Source: Pyrus communis
Taxonomy: Eukaryota > Streptophyta > Magnoliopsida > Rosales > Rosaceae
DNA length: 64,000 nucleotides
NCBI RefSeq assembly: GCF_963583255.1
Contig: NC_084816.1
Location: 6,708,600-6,772,599, forward strand
Reading direction: 5' to 3'
Shown here: piece after piece, positions 10,501 to 21,385 of the stretch
Position numbering within the stretch: position 1 is the first letter of the stretch
Layout of the letters: the number at the start of each line of letters is the position of its first letter
Translations under genes and position numbers: made by a program
Notes under the pieces: generated by a model
Database searches by the model: none
Told to the model about the DNA's origin: nothing
The model's input: only the letters and a program-made list of their open reading frames with translations

Positions 10501-11793
10501 CTTAACAAGGAAATAATAGGGAAAGATTAGAAGATAGCAATTGTTGTCCAAAATGAACTTATGCGCAGAGAGTATATTTTGGGAGGCAGAAGGACAATGA
10601 AGGATATTATGCATGTCAAACGAGCAAGTTAGAGTATGTAATTTATTTGAACCAGAATGAGAGATAGAAATGCCAGAGCCATTACCTACACCCCCAATAG
10701 TTTCATTACCATTATACTTTTTAGGGTTAACAAGGTTCTGAATCTCAGGAGTTATGTGAGCATTTGCGCCAGTGTCCAACAGCCAGGTACCATTCTGTTG
10801 TTTGTTGAGAGTGACAGGGGCAGACGACATGGCTGCAAGGCGTTGAGTGGGAATTCGTCCTTCAAACGCAGTATTCATCCTATTATAACAATTAAGGGCC
10901 GGATGACCTGGTTTGCCACAGATTTGACAAACAATTTTTTCACCATTAGAGCCAACCCGCTCTCCACTGCATGGCATGGTGCGAGAGTTGTTGTTGGTTC
11001 GAGGACCATTGCCTCGTTGGTTGAACACGTTACCTCGATAGGATGAAGAAGCACCTCTCCCAGTCCCTCGAGTGCGGCCACCACCTCGACCACGAGAAGC
11101 AACAAAAGCATTGACCTGCGCAGATTCCACCAATGGAGCAGTGTACGCAGCCATTCTACGCTCAGTAGTTAACAACAGTGCCTCAAGAGTAGGGTAAGTG
11201 ATTGGAGAATCACGAGCTTGAGCAGCATTGACAGTCATCTCGAAGGCAGGTCCTAGGTTGTTTAACACAATCTGGACCAGTTCAGCATCACTCACTGGTT
11301 GCCCTGATAGGGCAAGGTTGTCAGCAATCGCATTCATACGATCAAGGTAATCGGCCACAGTAAGATCACCTTTCTTCGTCTGCAATAATTCATTTCGCAG
11401 AAACAAAATCCTGTTTTGTGAAGTAGAGGCATACCGTTGCTCGAGTGCTTCCCAGGTGGCTCGAGCAGTCCTCTTGCTCGCCACGATAGACAGGACAGAA
11501 GCCGTCAACGAGCCATTGATCCAACTAAGGATCATTTGATCCTGTTGGACCCATGCAGTGTACGCAGGGTTCACAGTTGTTACACCCGGCAGATGCTTGG
11601 GAGGAGACTCCATCGTTCCATCAACATATCCCATCAGATCTCTGCTCTTGAGAATTGGGAGAATTTGGGCCAACCACAGTGGGTAGTTGGTCCTGTCAAG
11701 TTTGATGTTAACGACAGTGGTGAAGGGGTGGAACGGATGAGGGGAAGTGGGGTTGGAAGCGGAGGAGGAGGGGACAACATTGTTCTCAGCCAT
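7438..11793 (-). pseudogene. copia Gag-Pol polyprotein interrupted by two stop codons
   Basis: One minus-strand frame from ATG 11793 to the stop at 7438 covers the whole polyprotein. It is broken by two TAG codons, at 9511-9513 and 8998-9000. Domains in order: a UBN2-type gag; a zinc knuckle CQICGKPGHPALNC near residue 288; a protease with LLDTGANAH near residue 337; the GAG-pre-integrase HARLGHP...CQSC; and an integrase core with HSDVW, VDDYSR and GIAERKH. After the stops come RT (YVDDILITG near 8500) and RNase H (SDADYAGN, SSAEAEYR). There is no frameshift, so damage is limited to the two nonsense codons. The second falls at a conserved Trp position just before the RT domain (CGT-stop-SLVPH). 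With two stops, full-length Pol is not expected from this copy. Confidence 0.93.
7553..7561 (-). other. Polypurine tract of the copia element
   Basis: On the minus strand GCGGGGGGC directly precedes the 3' LTR. This is the expected position and composition for the primer of plus-strand DNA synthesis. Confidence 0.85.
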
Positions 11794-11841
11794 TGAAGCG
11801 TGGGAAGAAAAGGAGAATCGATGTCGTTAGACAAAAAAAAA

Positions 11842-11853
11842 GGCTCAATACCA
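11842..11853 (-). other. Primer-binding site of the copia element
   Basis: On the minus strand TGGTATTGAGCC lies directly inside the 5' LTR. It resembles the usual plant copia PBS TGGTATCAGAGC, complementary to initiator tRNA-Met, with a few changes. Confidence 0.8.
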
Positions 11854-12164
11854 TGTTAGAATTTCTGATCTGAATAATAATCAATCTTCCTTACAGGCCT
11901 TACGGGAAGGCTTTGTTATATACACTACAACATACAACCTTTACAATTTAAAATACAAGTGACTGCACGCCACACATGCAGCAGCACAGCAACAGCACAC
12001 AACAGCAATAGCACAGCAATAATAAAATGTCCTCCCTGCTGTCCATGAGTCAGCAATCACATGTCCTCCTTGCTGTCTTTCCTTTATGGCAATGATGACT
12101 ATAGTTGTAATGATGGCAGTTACATACACCCATGCTTGCCGAAGCATACTGATCTCGTTTAACA
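11854..12164 (-). repeat. 5' LTR of the copia element
   Basis: This is the 5' LTR in element orientation, 311 bp with TG...CA ends. It should hold the promoter of the minus-strand element transcript. Confidence 0.95.
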
Positions 12165-12169
12165 CAAGG

Positions 12170-12357
12170 TCCCCGGCCATGGATGTTTGGACCAGATAGA
12201 ACCGGTACCAAGGACAGGATGCCAACTAGCAGGTATGCTTTTATTCTAACTGTACATTTCTATTAAGGTCCTCTAAAGCTTTGTCTATGTGCATGGTTCA
12301 CCCTAGCTTCTACATAGTTAAAGTGGTGCCTCTACGATTAGCATCTCGAAGTGTACT

Positions 12358-12444
<87 letters not shown>

Positions 12445-13001
12445 TTTTCACTGTGCACATTATGTAAACGCATGCTACAAACTAACATGGACGTATTTGG
12501 AGTGAACCACGTAAACACTCGTGTCATTTGTATGATTGTAATTTCACCATCTCAATCCCGTTTTGTGCATCAACAGCTTTCTGTCAACTTCCATGGAAGA
12601 TAATATAATTGCTCCTTTTCCACAGGCAATTATATGCTCAACGACACAATCTCAGTTAACTTTTTCCACTCAATACTTTAAGCAGTTACTGTTCCATTCC
12701 TTTTTTTTTTTTTTTACTGTACCAAGTCCCTGGCCTCTTTCAATATCTGATGTCGTCTTGTTGTCGACATTAGATTTTAATTATTGGATGCCATTGTTGT
12801 AGTTGGTGTAATAGGACAAGTGGCTCTGTCTCTTTTCTCCGAGCTTCCTGTTGAGTCCTTTGGCTTTTGCAGGTTATACGGTGGATTATAGTCACTCATC
12901 CATGTGCTGGATTCTGACTCAAAACCCACTCTGTGTGTGCATGTGTGTGTATTTATCAGGTGTTAGTTGGTGTAATAGGACAAGTGACTATGTCTCTTTT
13001 A
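12170..13001. other. Intergenic DNA continuing past the copia insertion
   Basis: The sequence interrupted by the element resumes here. It holds a compound microsatellite and a phrase, GTGTAATAGGACAAGTG, that occurs twice (about 12806 and 12970). A short open stretch at 12170-12231 ends in a possible splice donor (GCAG/GTATGC) but resembles no protein I know. Confidence 0.4.
12359..12440. repeat. Compound microsatellite (CT)18-(CA)20
   Basis: About 18 CT units (12359-12394) and about 20 CA units (12401-12440) are separated by ACAAA. The open frame across it is an artefact of the repeat. Confidence 0.95.
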
Positions 13002-13150
13002 GGGTAGTGCTATTCACACATCCCATTTTACCTCTCACACATTCTTGTTAAATTTTTGTTCGTTGATCTTCTTTAATTCATTCAATCCGACGGCCGGAAA
13101 TTGAGAAGGGTGTGTGAGAGGTAAAAATAAGTGTCTAAATAACATCACCC
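13002..13150. mobile_element. MITE, Mutator-like family A, copy 1
   Basis: The element is about 150 bp with terminal inverted repeats GGGTAGTGCTATTCACACA and, on the other end, GGGTGATGTTATTTAGACAC. Its core includes GTTGATCTTCTTTAATTCATTC, shared with the copies at 35578-35723 and 49551-49712. The target duplication is not clean here because the flanks are T/C-rich. Confidence 0.75.
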
Positions 13151-13772
13151 TTTTTCTATTAGGTGTTAGTGGTGCGTAGAATATAAAAAAAATATTAAAA
13201 AAATAAAAGGATGTGGGGAAAGTAATTTGAGGTGTGGGAAAAGGTCATTTTAAGGCATTGAAGTCTATTTGACGCTTGAAGCAGACTCGGAAGTCTGTAT
13301 TTTACTCTTGCAAGTGATGCACACTTTTGTCCAAAATGGAGGAAGTTTGAATGAAAGTTCGATTTTGAAATGCTAAGGAATGCAACTACAAGGGTATTAT
13401 TAAGAGTTTTTCCACCACATGAGATATATGGCATACATCACAACAATGAGTAGGACTTTCGTGACACTGGTACACCATCATTGTAGTGTCATGTACCAAA
13501 GATACAATGTCATGCGTGAGCCTTTTTGCATATAACATTGTATCATGAAATGTCGCAATAACAGTGTACTCAAGTCATAAGAGTTGCTCCCCACTTCCTA
13601 GAGCATATGCTGCCGCCACATCCATCTTTGTGGTCCAAAGAGGCCGGCATGTATTCTGGGGCCTATGTGCCTCAGTTGTGGTTAGCCATTTCGTTGCATG
13701 TTTTGGCATGATATAGCAACCCGATTATCTCTTAATTTAATAATTAGCTGAGTTATTTATACTTACTTAATT
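13151..13772. other. Intergenic DNA
   Basis: There is no gene that I recognise. The open frame at 13195-13434 (minus) has no family features. Confidence 0.5.
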
Positions 13773-14049
13773 GGGTTAATCTCAATTTACTACCCTTAAG
13801 TTTTGTGGTTTTTAATATTTGGCACATGAAGTTTTTTTTTGTTCCAAACTCATACCTAAAGTGTTAATTTTGGAACAGTCTCATACATCCGTTAGTTTGA
13901 CTGTTAAATCAGTCGTTAACTAATGACGTGACACTTACGTAGACAATGACTGAACGTCACATGTCAATATGAGACCCACGTGAATATTAAAAATTTTAAA
14001 AAATTTAAAAATAAAAAATTTAAAAATTAAAAAAAAAAAAAAAACTCTG

Positions 14050-14735
14050 GGCCACCAAGAAAAACAAAACCCTATTCGATCTCTTCCCATCTGCCCAAGT
14101 TCCCTCCGCCAAACGCTTCAGATCCGATTCCACCGCAAGTGCCGACCACTCACTCTCGTCTACCACCAACAATGGCTCTTCCTCGGCCGCCTCCACCGAC
14201 CTCACCGCCCAGCAGAAGCCACGCATCGAATTCCAAAGGCTGCTCGCCAAAGCCAGACGCAACCTCTCCATCTGCTCCGACAGAGTCTCCTATTCCAAGT
14301 CCAAATGTATTTAATTAGTTAAATCAAATTTCGCTACATTAATTACTTTCTGCAGATTAATTTGGGGTCCGGGTAATTACAAATTAGGCGAAGGAGTGAA
14401 ACTGGAGGAGCTGTTGGTGGAGGAGACGTGGCTGGAAGCGTTGCCGTCGGAGCTTCAGAAACCCTACGCCAAGACCCTCTCTAAGTTCGTTGAGAGTGAA
14501 CTCTGCGGCGGCGTTCCCATATATATCTGCCCACTCACTTGATCTTCAACGCCCTCAACTCCACCTCTTTCGACAGGGTCAAGGCTGTCATCCTGGGTCA
14601 GGACACGTATCACGGTCCGGGTCAAGCCATGGTCTCTCTTTCTCTGTTCCTGAGGGTGTCAAGGTCCCCTCAAGTCTGGTTAATATAATCAAGGAACTGA
14701 ACAAAGATCTTGGCTGTTCAATTCCATCTCGTGGC
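14050..14735 (+). pseudogene. Uracil-DNA glycosylase (UNG) fragment captured in the element
   Basis: Translation gives KTLFDLFPSAQVPSAKRFRS, then IEFQRLLAKARRNLSICS in a first exon. An intron-like stretch follows (about 14308-14392). A second exon gives [38 protein letters not shown] and [17 protein letters not shown]. The last is the UNG water-activating loop GQDPYHG with Pro changed to Thr. A frameshift follows, after which [19 protein letters not shown] and [13 protein letters not shown] continue in another frame. The C-terminal half, including the HPSPLS loop region, is absent. UNG normally removes uracil from DNA in base excision repair. The retained intron indicates capture from genomic DNA rather than mRNA. 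Confidence 0.85.
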
Positions 14736-14797
14736 GGTAGGGTAGGGAAGAGAAGGGAGGGAGGACGGAGGACGGAGGAGGAAGGGGGTCGGGAGGG

Positions 14798-14962
14798 AGA
14801 AATTTTTGGGTGTTCCGGGTACACCAAAAAATTTTGGTGTACCCTCACTCATAATGTGGACCCTATCCTCATTTTTTTTTCAATAAAATAATAAAATCAA
14901 ATTTTAATGAGTGTGGGTACACCAAAATTTTTTGGTGTACCCGAAACACCTAAAAATTTTCC
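14798..14962. mobile_element. Palindromic MITE nested in the UNG-carrying element
   Basis: The element is about 165 bp with TIRs of about 50 bp: GAAATTTTTGGGTGTTCCGG at the left end and its near reverse complement at the right. Each arm holds a mini-palindrome, GGTACACCAAAA...TTTTGGTGTACC. The flanks share GTCGGGAGGG (14788-14797 and 14963-14972), an apparent 9-10-bp target duplication that fits a Mutator-type insertion. Confidence 0.8.
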
Positions 14963-15270
14963 GTCGGGAGGGGTGAGGGGTGGGGTAGGGCGCCCAGATA
15001 TATATATTTTTTTAATTTTTAATTTTTTAAAATAATTTTTTTAATATTCATGTAGGCCCATATTGACATGTCTGTGTGGGCGTCATGTTATCAGTTAACG
15101 GCTGATTTAACAGTCAGACTAACGAATGTATGAGACTGTGCCAAAATTAACACTTCAAGTATGATTCTGGGACAAAAAAAACTTCATGCACCAAATGTTG
15201 AAAACCACAAAACTTGAGGTTAGTAAACTGAAAGCCACGAAACTTAAGGTTAGTAAACTGATATTTATCC

Positions 15271-15637
15271 TAATATTTTAATCAAACGCATACATGTCCC
15301 TTTACACCAAAAATGTTTTTTTTTCTTTTAAAAATGGGAGCGTTAACAAAAATCATTTTAACGAAAAACCACATTTTGACACTAAAAAATTAATCATGAT
15401 ATTATTCATTTTATCTTTTATTTTGTCCTTATCGTTACCACTCAAAGTTTTCAAGTCATTCTCATTAGTTTTTCTTTTAAAAAATTGAACACGATGACGA
15501 ACGGAAAACAAAACAATACAACTTCCACATCAAATTCAACAATTAACAACATCCAAATTACAAAACGTCACCAAACCACCACCCATTTCATCAACTTGAA
15601 CTGAAACCAAAAAGCAAAACAAAAAACTTGAAACTTC
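15271..15637. other. Spacer and TIP 3' UTR region
   Basis: This is AT-rich sequence between the transposon and the aquaporin stop codon. The last ~150 bp is likely TIP 3' UTR. The short plus-strand open frame at 15294-15488 is not convincing. Confidence 0.5.
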
Positions 15638-16812
15638 TTAGTAGTCTGCGGTAGGGAGCTGCTCGTGGGTGTCTGGGCCGATGAAGATGAGCTCGTAGAC
15701 GACGGCGGCAATGGCAGCGCCGATAAATGGTCCGAGCCAGTAGACCCAGTGGTTGTCCCATGTCCAGCTGACGACAGCTGGGCCGAAGGAGACTGCGGGG
15801 TTCATGGATGCACCGTCAAAGGCACCGGCAACCAAGATGTTGGCACCAACAATGAAACCGATGGCAATGGGTGCAATGGTGCCGATGCTGCCCTTCTTGG
15901 GGTCCACGGCGGTTGCGTACACGGTGTAAACCAAGCCGAAGGTGATCACAATTTCGAGGACCAGAGCGTTCCATACACTGACGCCAGATGATAGGGAGAA
16001 AGCAGATGTTTCCTGCATCAAATCAATTAACATGTTAAAAACATTGGTTGTTTCGATTGAAAGTATTAATTAGGGACGATGGGTTAGTGGCATACCAATC
16101 CGCCGGTCGCAAACTTGAGGAGCAAGCAAGCAACGACGGCTCCGATCAGCTGGGCAATCCAGTACAAGATAGTCCTGACGAAAGTGATGTGGCCACCGAT
16201 GAAGGCTCCGAATGTGACGGCAGGGTTGACATGCCCTCCGGAGATGTTTGCGGCGATCGAGACGGCGACAAAAAGGGCGAAGGCGTGCGCTAGGGCAGCA
16301 GCTACAAGGCCGGCGGGTGTGGTTGATGCATTGTCAGTTAGCTTGTCTGCAAAAACAGAAGACAAAAAAATTAAGCAATGCGTACTATGACATAATAAAT
16401 AAATAAATAATCACTTAGATCTACGGTTTAATAATATTTCTCATTTTTAAGTGGCAAGTTCCTAACCAATTTATTCTTCCATCTCTTATTATAAGTAGAA
16501 CATAATGTGTTTGAGCGAATGTTACATAAAACAAAGTAGGAAATGAAAGAGGTGACTTCAACATAGATCATTAAGATCCGTGCTTGAAGTATATAGTTTA
16601 GATTTACAGTATGATAATATATAATACGTTTGAACGAAAGTTACGTAAAACGAATTGGGAAATGGAGAGGGTGACTTACTGAAGGCCATGCCAGACCCTT
16701 CACCAGCAAAAACAAAGATCAGGACTGAGATGAACTCAGCAAGAGCTGCTTTCAGAGCATCAGCCTGACCAAACTCAGCTGCGCTTCCCACTGCAATTCT
16801 GTTGATCGCCAT
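15638..16812 (-). CDS. TIP1: Tonoplast intrinsic protein (TIP1-type aquaporin)
   Basis: Three exons on the minus strand (16680-16812, 16096-16346, 15638-16012) join to 252 residues. The start MAINRIAVG (16812) was preferred to an in-frame upstream ATG at 16833 because TIP1 proteins begin at this point. Both NPA boxes are intact: [11 protein letters not shown] (N85) and [11 protein letters not shown] (N199). His65 in LAHAFALF is the helix-2 residue of the TIP selectivity filter. Family conserved words [20 protein letters not shown] and [13 protein letters not shown] are present, and there are six hydrophobic segments. The protein forms water (and often H2O2 or urea) channels in the vacuolar membrane as tetramers. 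The C-terminus HEQLPTADY is typical of TIP1. The subtype (1;1 versus 1;3) cannot be settled by eye. Confidence 0.96.
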
Positions 16813-16902
16813 TTGGACTTTTGACTTAATCAAAAAGCCGGACAGTCACGAGGAAAATAAGCTGCTTTTGCTCTGATTGCTTTTGGTTAGTGTCATAGTG
16901 AC

Positions 16903-16914
16903 ACTTATATATAG
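16903..16914 (-). promoter_or_regulatory. TATA box of the TIP gene
   Basis: On the minus strand CCTATATATAAG lies about 90 bp upstream of the TIP start codon, a normal position for a plant TATA box with a short 5' UTR. Confidence 0.7.
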
Positions 16915-18329
16915 GGGTCCCTAATGACAACGTTAACACGATGAGTAACCGGAATAGTCGGTTTCCATCCGGTGACATCTGAAATTCAACGACATGTACA
17001 ATTGGCAGCCACCTGTCATTGTCTGGGAGGGCTAGTAGGCGGGCCTCCAATTTGTTCCCATCTTGCCACGTGGACGGCTGATGTGACTTGGAGGCTTGAC
17101 TGATCAGCTATGATGGAGAAGTTTGATCACATTCACCGGCCAACGTTTTGCCTTTGCGTCATTGCGGTTGTGGGTCCTCTCAATGATCCTCGAAAATTTA
17201 GACTGACCAATATTATTTTATTTATAATTTGTGGCTAAGTGTGATTAGTTGGTGCTGGCTTCACTTGTCTTTTATCATGCACTAATCATCAAGCAAAAAG
17301 GAATTCCCAACATAATTATAGTGATTAAATTCATTTTTCATTTGTTAAGAGTAATATTGCATTGGTCAAAATGCGAGATCATTCAAAATTCAAATTCAAC
17401 ATGATTTACTTATTTACATTGCGGAATTCAAATAAAGACGAATGAAGAATATTGCTCCTACTTGCCTTTTTTAACTTACGACAATGTTCTAAGAATTTCT
17501 ATGTGAGTAGAGTATAACTGCCATAACAACAAATTGTTTGATAGAAATCATCCGAAAAAGCTAAGGTATGGCAATTATAGGCAAATCGGCATAGATTTTT
17601 GAACTACTAAGCAAGAAAGCGAAGAGTGATGCAAACTTAGGGTACGTCATGTACTTAGTATAAAAACTGCATAAATTCGCTACTAATTGAGTACATACAA
17701 GGTAAAGAGGGAAAATGATGTAACTATATGTTGGGATGATTGTTTCTATCCCAAAAGTTGTTGAAAGAAAGCGAAATTCCATGTAAATAAACAAGATCAT
17801 GGTAACATTTATGTGAAGATATTTAAATTATAAAAAAACAAAATGCTTTACAACGAAGCATCTCATCATCATATAAACTAATGTGGTTATAAAAATTAAA
17901 TTGAAATTGTGGGCCGCGGGGGAATTAACAACGGTATATTTTTTAGGGTTAGGTTGTTTGTATGCATATACATGATTTGTTTGCTATCATCTCACCTATC
18001 CATTTAGGTTTCTCCTAATCCATTGTTAAAACGAAAAGGACGAACCGTCAATGTCATCTAATAAATGAGTAGCAAATAAGCAAATTACATCATATTCTTA
18101 TAGGATTAATTACCAAAAAGAAATTATATCTTCATATTGTCAATTCAAACTTTTTTGTTCGTTGTTTATAATGATAAGTTCGGGTATGACATTACAATAT
18201 TTTAAATGAAGACTTGTAGCATAACCGAATCTAACCACTTCATTTAGAGATCGGTTTGGTTTGTTTGGTTCGACCATTTTATATGAAGACTTGTTTAAGT
18301 GCTTCTGAATAAAAAATGGAAGAACCAAA
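16915..18329. other. TIP upstream region and intergenic DNA
   Basis: The proximal part is the presumed TIP promoter. Beyond about 17.2 kb it is AT-rich spacer. No gene is recognised. Confidence 0.5.
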
Positions 18330-18621
18330 TGAAGAAAATTGAGGTTCCACCATCAATTGGCAATATGAGGAATGACTCAACTTTATAAGCACATGCAACC
18401 CCTATGTGAGATTGATCATCTCAACACGCCCACATGTGATGAATTTTCAAACTTAGCACATGTGGCCGTTGGGCATCACACATGGGACAATCTGCTCTAA
18501 TACCTTGAAGAAAGTTGAGGTTCCACCATAAAACCAATTGCTAATATAAGGAGCAACCCAACCTCTTATAAACATATTCAAAGTCTCTCCTTTCTTCGAT
18601 GTGAGATTGATCATCTCAACA
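18330..18621 (-). mobile_element. Very small TRIM (family T), minus orientation, 292 bp
   Basis: On the minus strand the 5' LTR is 18506-18621 (116 bp) and the 3' LTR is 18330-18426 (97 bp). Both start TGTTGAGATGATCAATCTCA and end near AACCTCAA-TTTCTTCA. The 79-bp internal domain begins AGGTATTAGAGC, a tRNA-Met-type primer-binding site, followed by TTGTCCCATGTGTGATGCCC. The flanks CCAAA and CTAAA match at 4 of 5 positions. There is no coding capacity. The structure matches the plus-strand copy at 31510-31853. Confidence 0.82.
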
Positions 18622-21377
18622 CTAAACTGGTCACTAAATGAAAGTAGTTTGATTCGCCGTAAATCGAATCAATATGAACCAGGATGTTAGATTGATTTGG
18701 TATGTATCGAACCAAACTAGTCCATACTCATCCCTAATTAACAATATGCTACTTGTTAAAAACAAATAAAGTTCACTATAATGAAAAATTAAATAACATG
18801 GTGTCACATGTTATGAGATTCAAAATTTTAGGACCTTTTTTTTCCACATCTCAAGCATTTTTCTTTTGTGGCAGGGGCCGTAGAATATGTGGCCATCACG
18901 ATGCTAAAATAAGGTTTCATAATGCCATTCTTAATTTGTTGTTGTGCTCTGCTGTCATATGCAGATATGCTATATATTATAATTCCACAACTAGCTACTA
19001 CGCTTTGTAGCATGACATCTCCGCTAATTAAAAGTATACTAAGTGGGTAATTAGGAGATGAACTTAAAATTTGTCTCCACTTCAACATATAAATTAGTAT
19101 TTATTAATCATTAAATTATCAAAGCCGACCACAATGATATGGATGAGCCATTTAAAATTCTAAAACCACATAAAATAAGCAAGAACATGACACAAATCCT
19201 GAAATATAATTATCCACAGTTTCATTCGTATTGGTATTGTCCGCGAATATATGAGATCAAGCTCCATGTTTTTTATAAAAACAAAGTCTCCCTCCCTCTC
19301 CCTTTTTCTCATAATTTTATATCTTATCTGTTGATTAATTTATCTAAAATGGACGGCTCACGATCACTAATCATAATTAAACACTATACCCTTTTTAGTT
19401 TATAGTTTTCTTGGATCAGATCCAAGTCGAATTCAGAGAGCTAGCCAGCCAATCACAGTTTGGTGGTAGAGGTGAGCTGTAAACTCTAATAACCAAATTC
19501 GTTTGAGGCATGCAGTTAGTAAATATGTTTTGTATTATAAATGGATTAACAATGTCTAGGATCACATGCAGGTGCTAGAAGGTTTTATTTTTCCCCAAGT
19601 TGGAGATAGTTTCTTGGCATCTTAGCAGTTGGTTCCTATTCGATAACATGAATATTTTTGGATTGCCATGTTAGACTGATTAATGAAAGAGGAAATCACA
19701 ATCCATCATTGCTTAAAACTAGTTAATCCTTTTTAGCATATCCTTTTTATGGATGCTAATAGTATCTTGTTATGATAAAAATTTCTACCGTCGGTTCAAA
19801 TATAACCAAAGTTGTGCTAAAAAAATAAAGGGCAGTTAAATTGTGTACCCTTCGAGTTTAGGTGAAGTGACAGTTTGATCCTTGTCATTTGAAATTTACA
19901 CAAAAAAGGCTAAAGATACGAATTTTGACGCCATTGGTTCTTCCTTAATTAGTAATCTAATCATCAAGTTCATCTTTGTTTTTCTGACGTAACACTCGGT
20001 GACCTATTTTTTTCTTCTTGATTATTTTTCTTCATGATTCATTTTTGGACTTAAAATTGTATCTAGATGACAAGTCATATTTATATAATGTTTAATTTTA
20101 CATGTTTTACGTCATGTGTCTTTTTAAATAAGTTATGTGACACAATCATCGGAGCTCCCGTTGTTGTTTTTGGTCCTCTCTTTCCATATAAGGTTAGACT
20201 TCATCCCTACATCCCTTAATGTTTCATTCTCGTTGTTTTGAGAAGGCTGCTGCCACCAATATATTCATTTTTGTGTGAAAAGTTCATCATTTTCTTCATG
20301 AAAAATTGATTTTAAATCCGAAAAGAAATTGGTTCACATCCACATTTTGCATGATGATCTAAGATACACTTGTTCCTTATAGTATATAATCATCTTAGGT
20401 ATATTTTGTCTTTGTCTTGAAGTTTCAATCAGCCATGTCGTTACATATTTGTGTTGTTGTTGGTGCTACGAAGATGAAGAGTTCAAGAAGGAGCTGCCAT
20501 GTTTTGCAAAGACCAAAATCTTGGTGATGTGCGAAGATGAAGTTGCACGAAGGTATATAAATGCCTCTTCGAGTAGATTAATTAAGACATAAACCGCTAT
20601 TGAATGTTACCTTTGTATTTGAACTTTATCCACAGTAAATACCTGGTTATAAGTAATGAGCACCAGTTTTTCCCAAACGTGGGTTTTGCGGGTGAACACC
20701 TCTTTTGTGTTCTTCGTTTCGCTTTTGTGACTTGAGAGTTGTTGAATGTTCATCCAGCAATCCCCATAAGTTCATGGGAATTTTTGTACATTGTTGTATA
20801 TGAGTTGATGTTAATGAATAAATTGCTATTTAAATATTGCTAGCTCGACGTGCCCTAGCGTTAAGGTTGCTACGATTAAGCATGCTACGTGTTCCAGTAA
20901 ATGCATATAAATGTGTGTGAATTTTTTCTGAAATGTTAAGTTCATATGTACACAGGCCGCTCACCTAGAATTGTTGTGCTTGATTTCTGTGTCTGTTCTA
21001 GTCATCTATATTTAGTTTTCTGATAAATTACTATGCAGTAGGTTTGTGAAGTCTGCTTTATGTTCGTGTGATCTTGATCTTGAGTCATCCCTGGTATCCA
21101 AGTTTCATTAGCATTCCCCGACTTCACCGGCCTAAAAAAAACTTATCATTAACAAGTGAAGAAAAAATGACATTAGATCATATATAACACCGTCGGTAAA
21201 GTAGAATTGATATTTAAGCCCTTGTTTAGCCATTTAGCCTAAAATTGAATTTTTGTCAAGTCTCTGTCTGAAGACTGCACGTGAGCCCCTTATGAGATTA
21301 ACTATTCACTGAAGTCACAACCTCTGTCAAGAATCATAGTTGTTAGCTTACTAGTCCTGAATCTTATTAAAGGGGTA
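18622..21377. other. Gene-poor intergenic DNA
   Basis: I find no gene. The phrases at about 19838-19960 (CTTCGAGTTTAGGTGAAGTG, TTTGATCCTTGTCATTTG) look like a single arm of a Mutator-like TIR, but I found no partner arm. The stretch at 20450-20580 is slightly less AT-rich but gives no recognisable protein. Confidence 0.4.
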
Positions 21378-21385
21378 TATATGAG

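Larger units (their letters stand above)
7242..12164 (-). mobile_element. Full-length Ty1/copia LTR retrotransposon, recent insertion
   Basis: The element is 4923 bp on the minus strand with two 311-bp LTRs (7242-7552 and 11854-12164). They start TGTTAGAATT and end GTTTAACA on the plus strand. It is flanked by a perfect 5-bp target duplication, CAAGG (7237-7241 and 12165-12169). A tRNA-like primer-binding site and a polypurine tract sit next to the LTRs. By eye the LTRs differ at one position (A versus G in the AGCAC[A/G]ACAA context), about 0.3%, so insertion was recent. The domain order gag, protease, integrase, RT, RNase H identifies copia. It lies about 0.6 kb downstream of the HACD stop codon. 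Confidence 0.97.
13773..15270. mobile_element. Long-TIR (Pack-MULE-like) element carrying a host gene fragment
   Basis: The left arm (about 13773-14040) and right arm (about 14995-15270) are imperfect inverted repeats of about 260-280 bp. Shared phrases read inward from each end include TTTACTA-CCTTAAGTTT-GTGG, CATGAAGTTTTTTTT, GTGTTAATTTTGG-ACAGTCTCATACAT and GACTGTTAAATCAG-CGTTAAC. The inner 950 bp is GC-rich and holds uracil-DNA glycosylase exons. The right arm has a ~38-bp internal duplication (CCAC[A/G]AAACTT-AGGTTAGTAAACTG, twice). Long TIRs around captured genomic sequence fit a non-autonomous Mutator-like element. I could not find a clean 9-bp target duplication, so superfamily is inferred. 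Confidence 0.75.

Noticed and set aside
12281..12527. Open frames across the (CT)n(CA)n tract
   Set aside because: They encode only Ser-Leu and His-Thr (or Cys-Val and Arg-Glu) runs, an artefact of the microsatellite.
14020..14271. Minus-strand 83-residue open frame
   Set aside because: It is antisense to the captured UNG exon on the plus strand.
20450..20580. Possible small coding exon (KMKSSRRS/KTKILVMC words)
   Set aside because: No frame is sustained and no splice partners or family motif were found.
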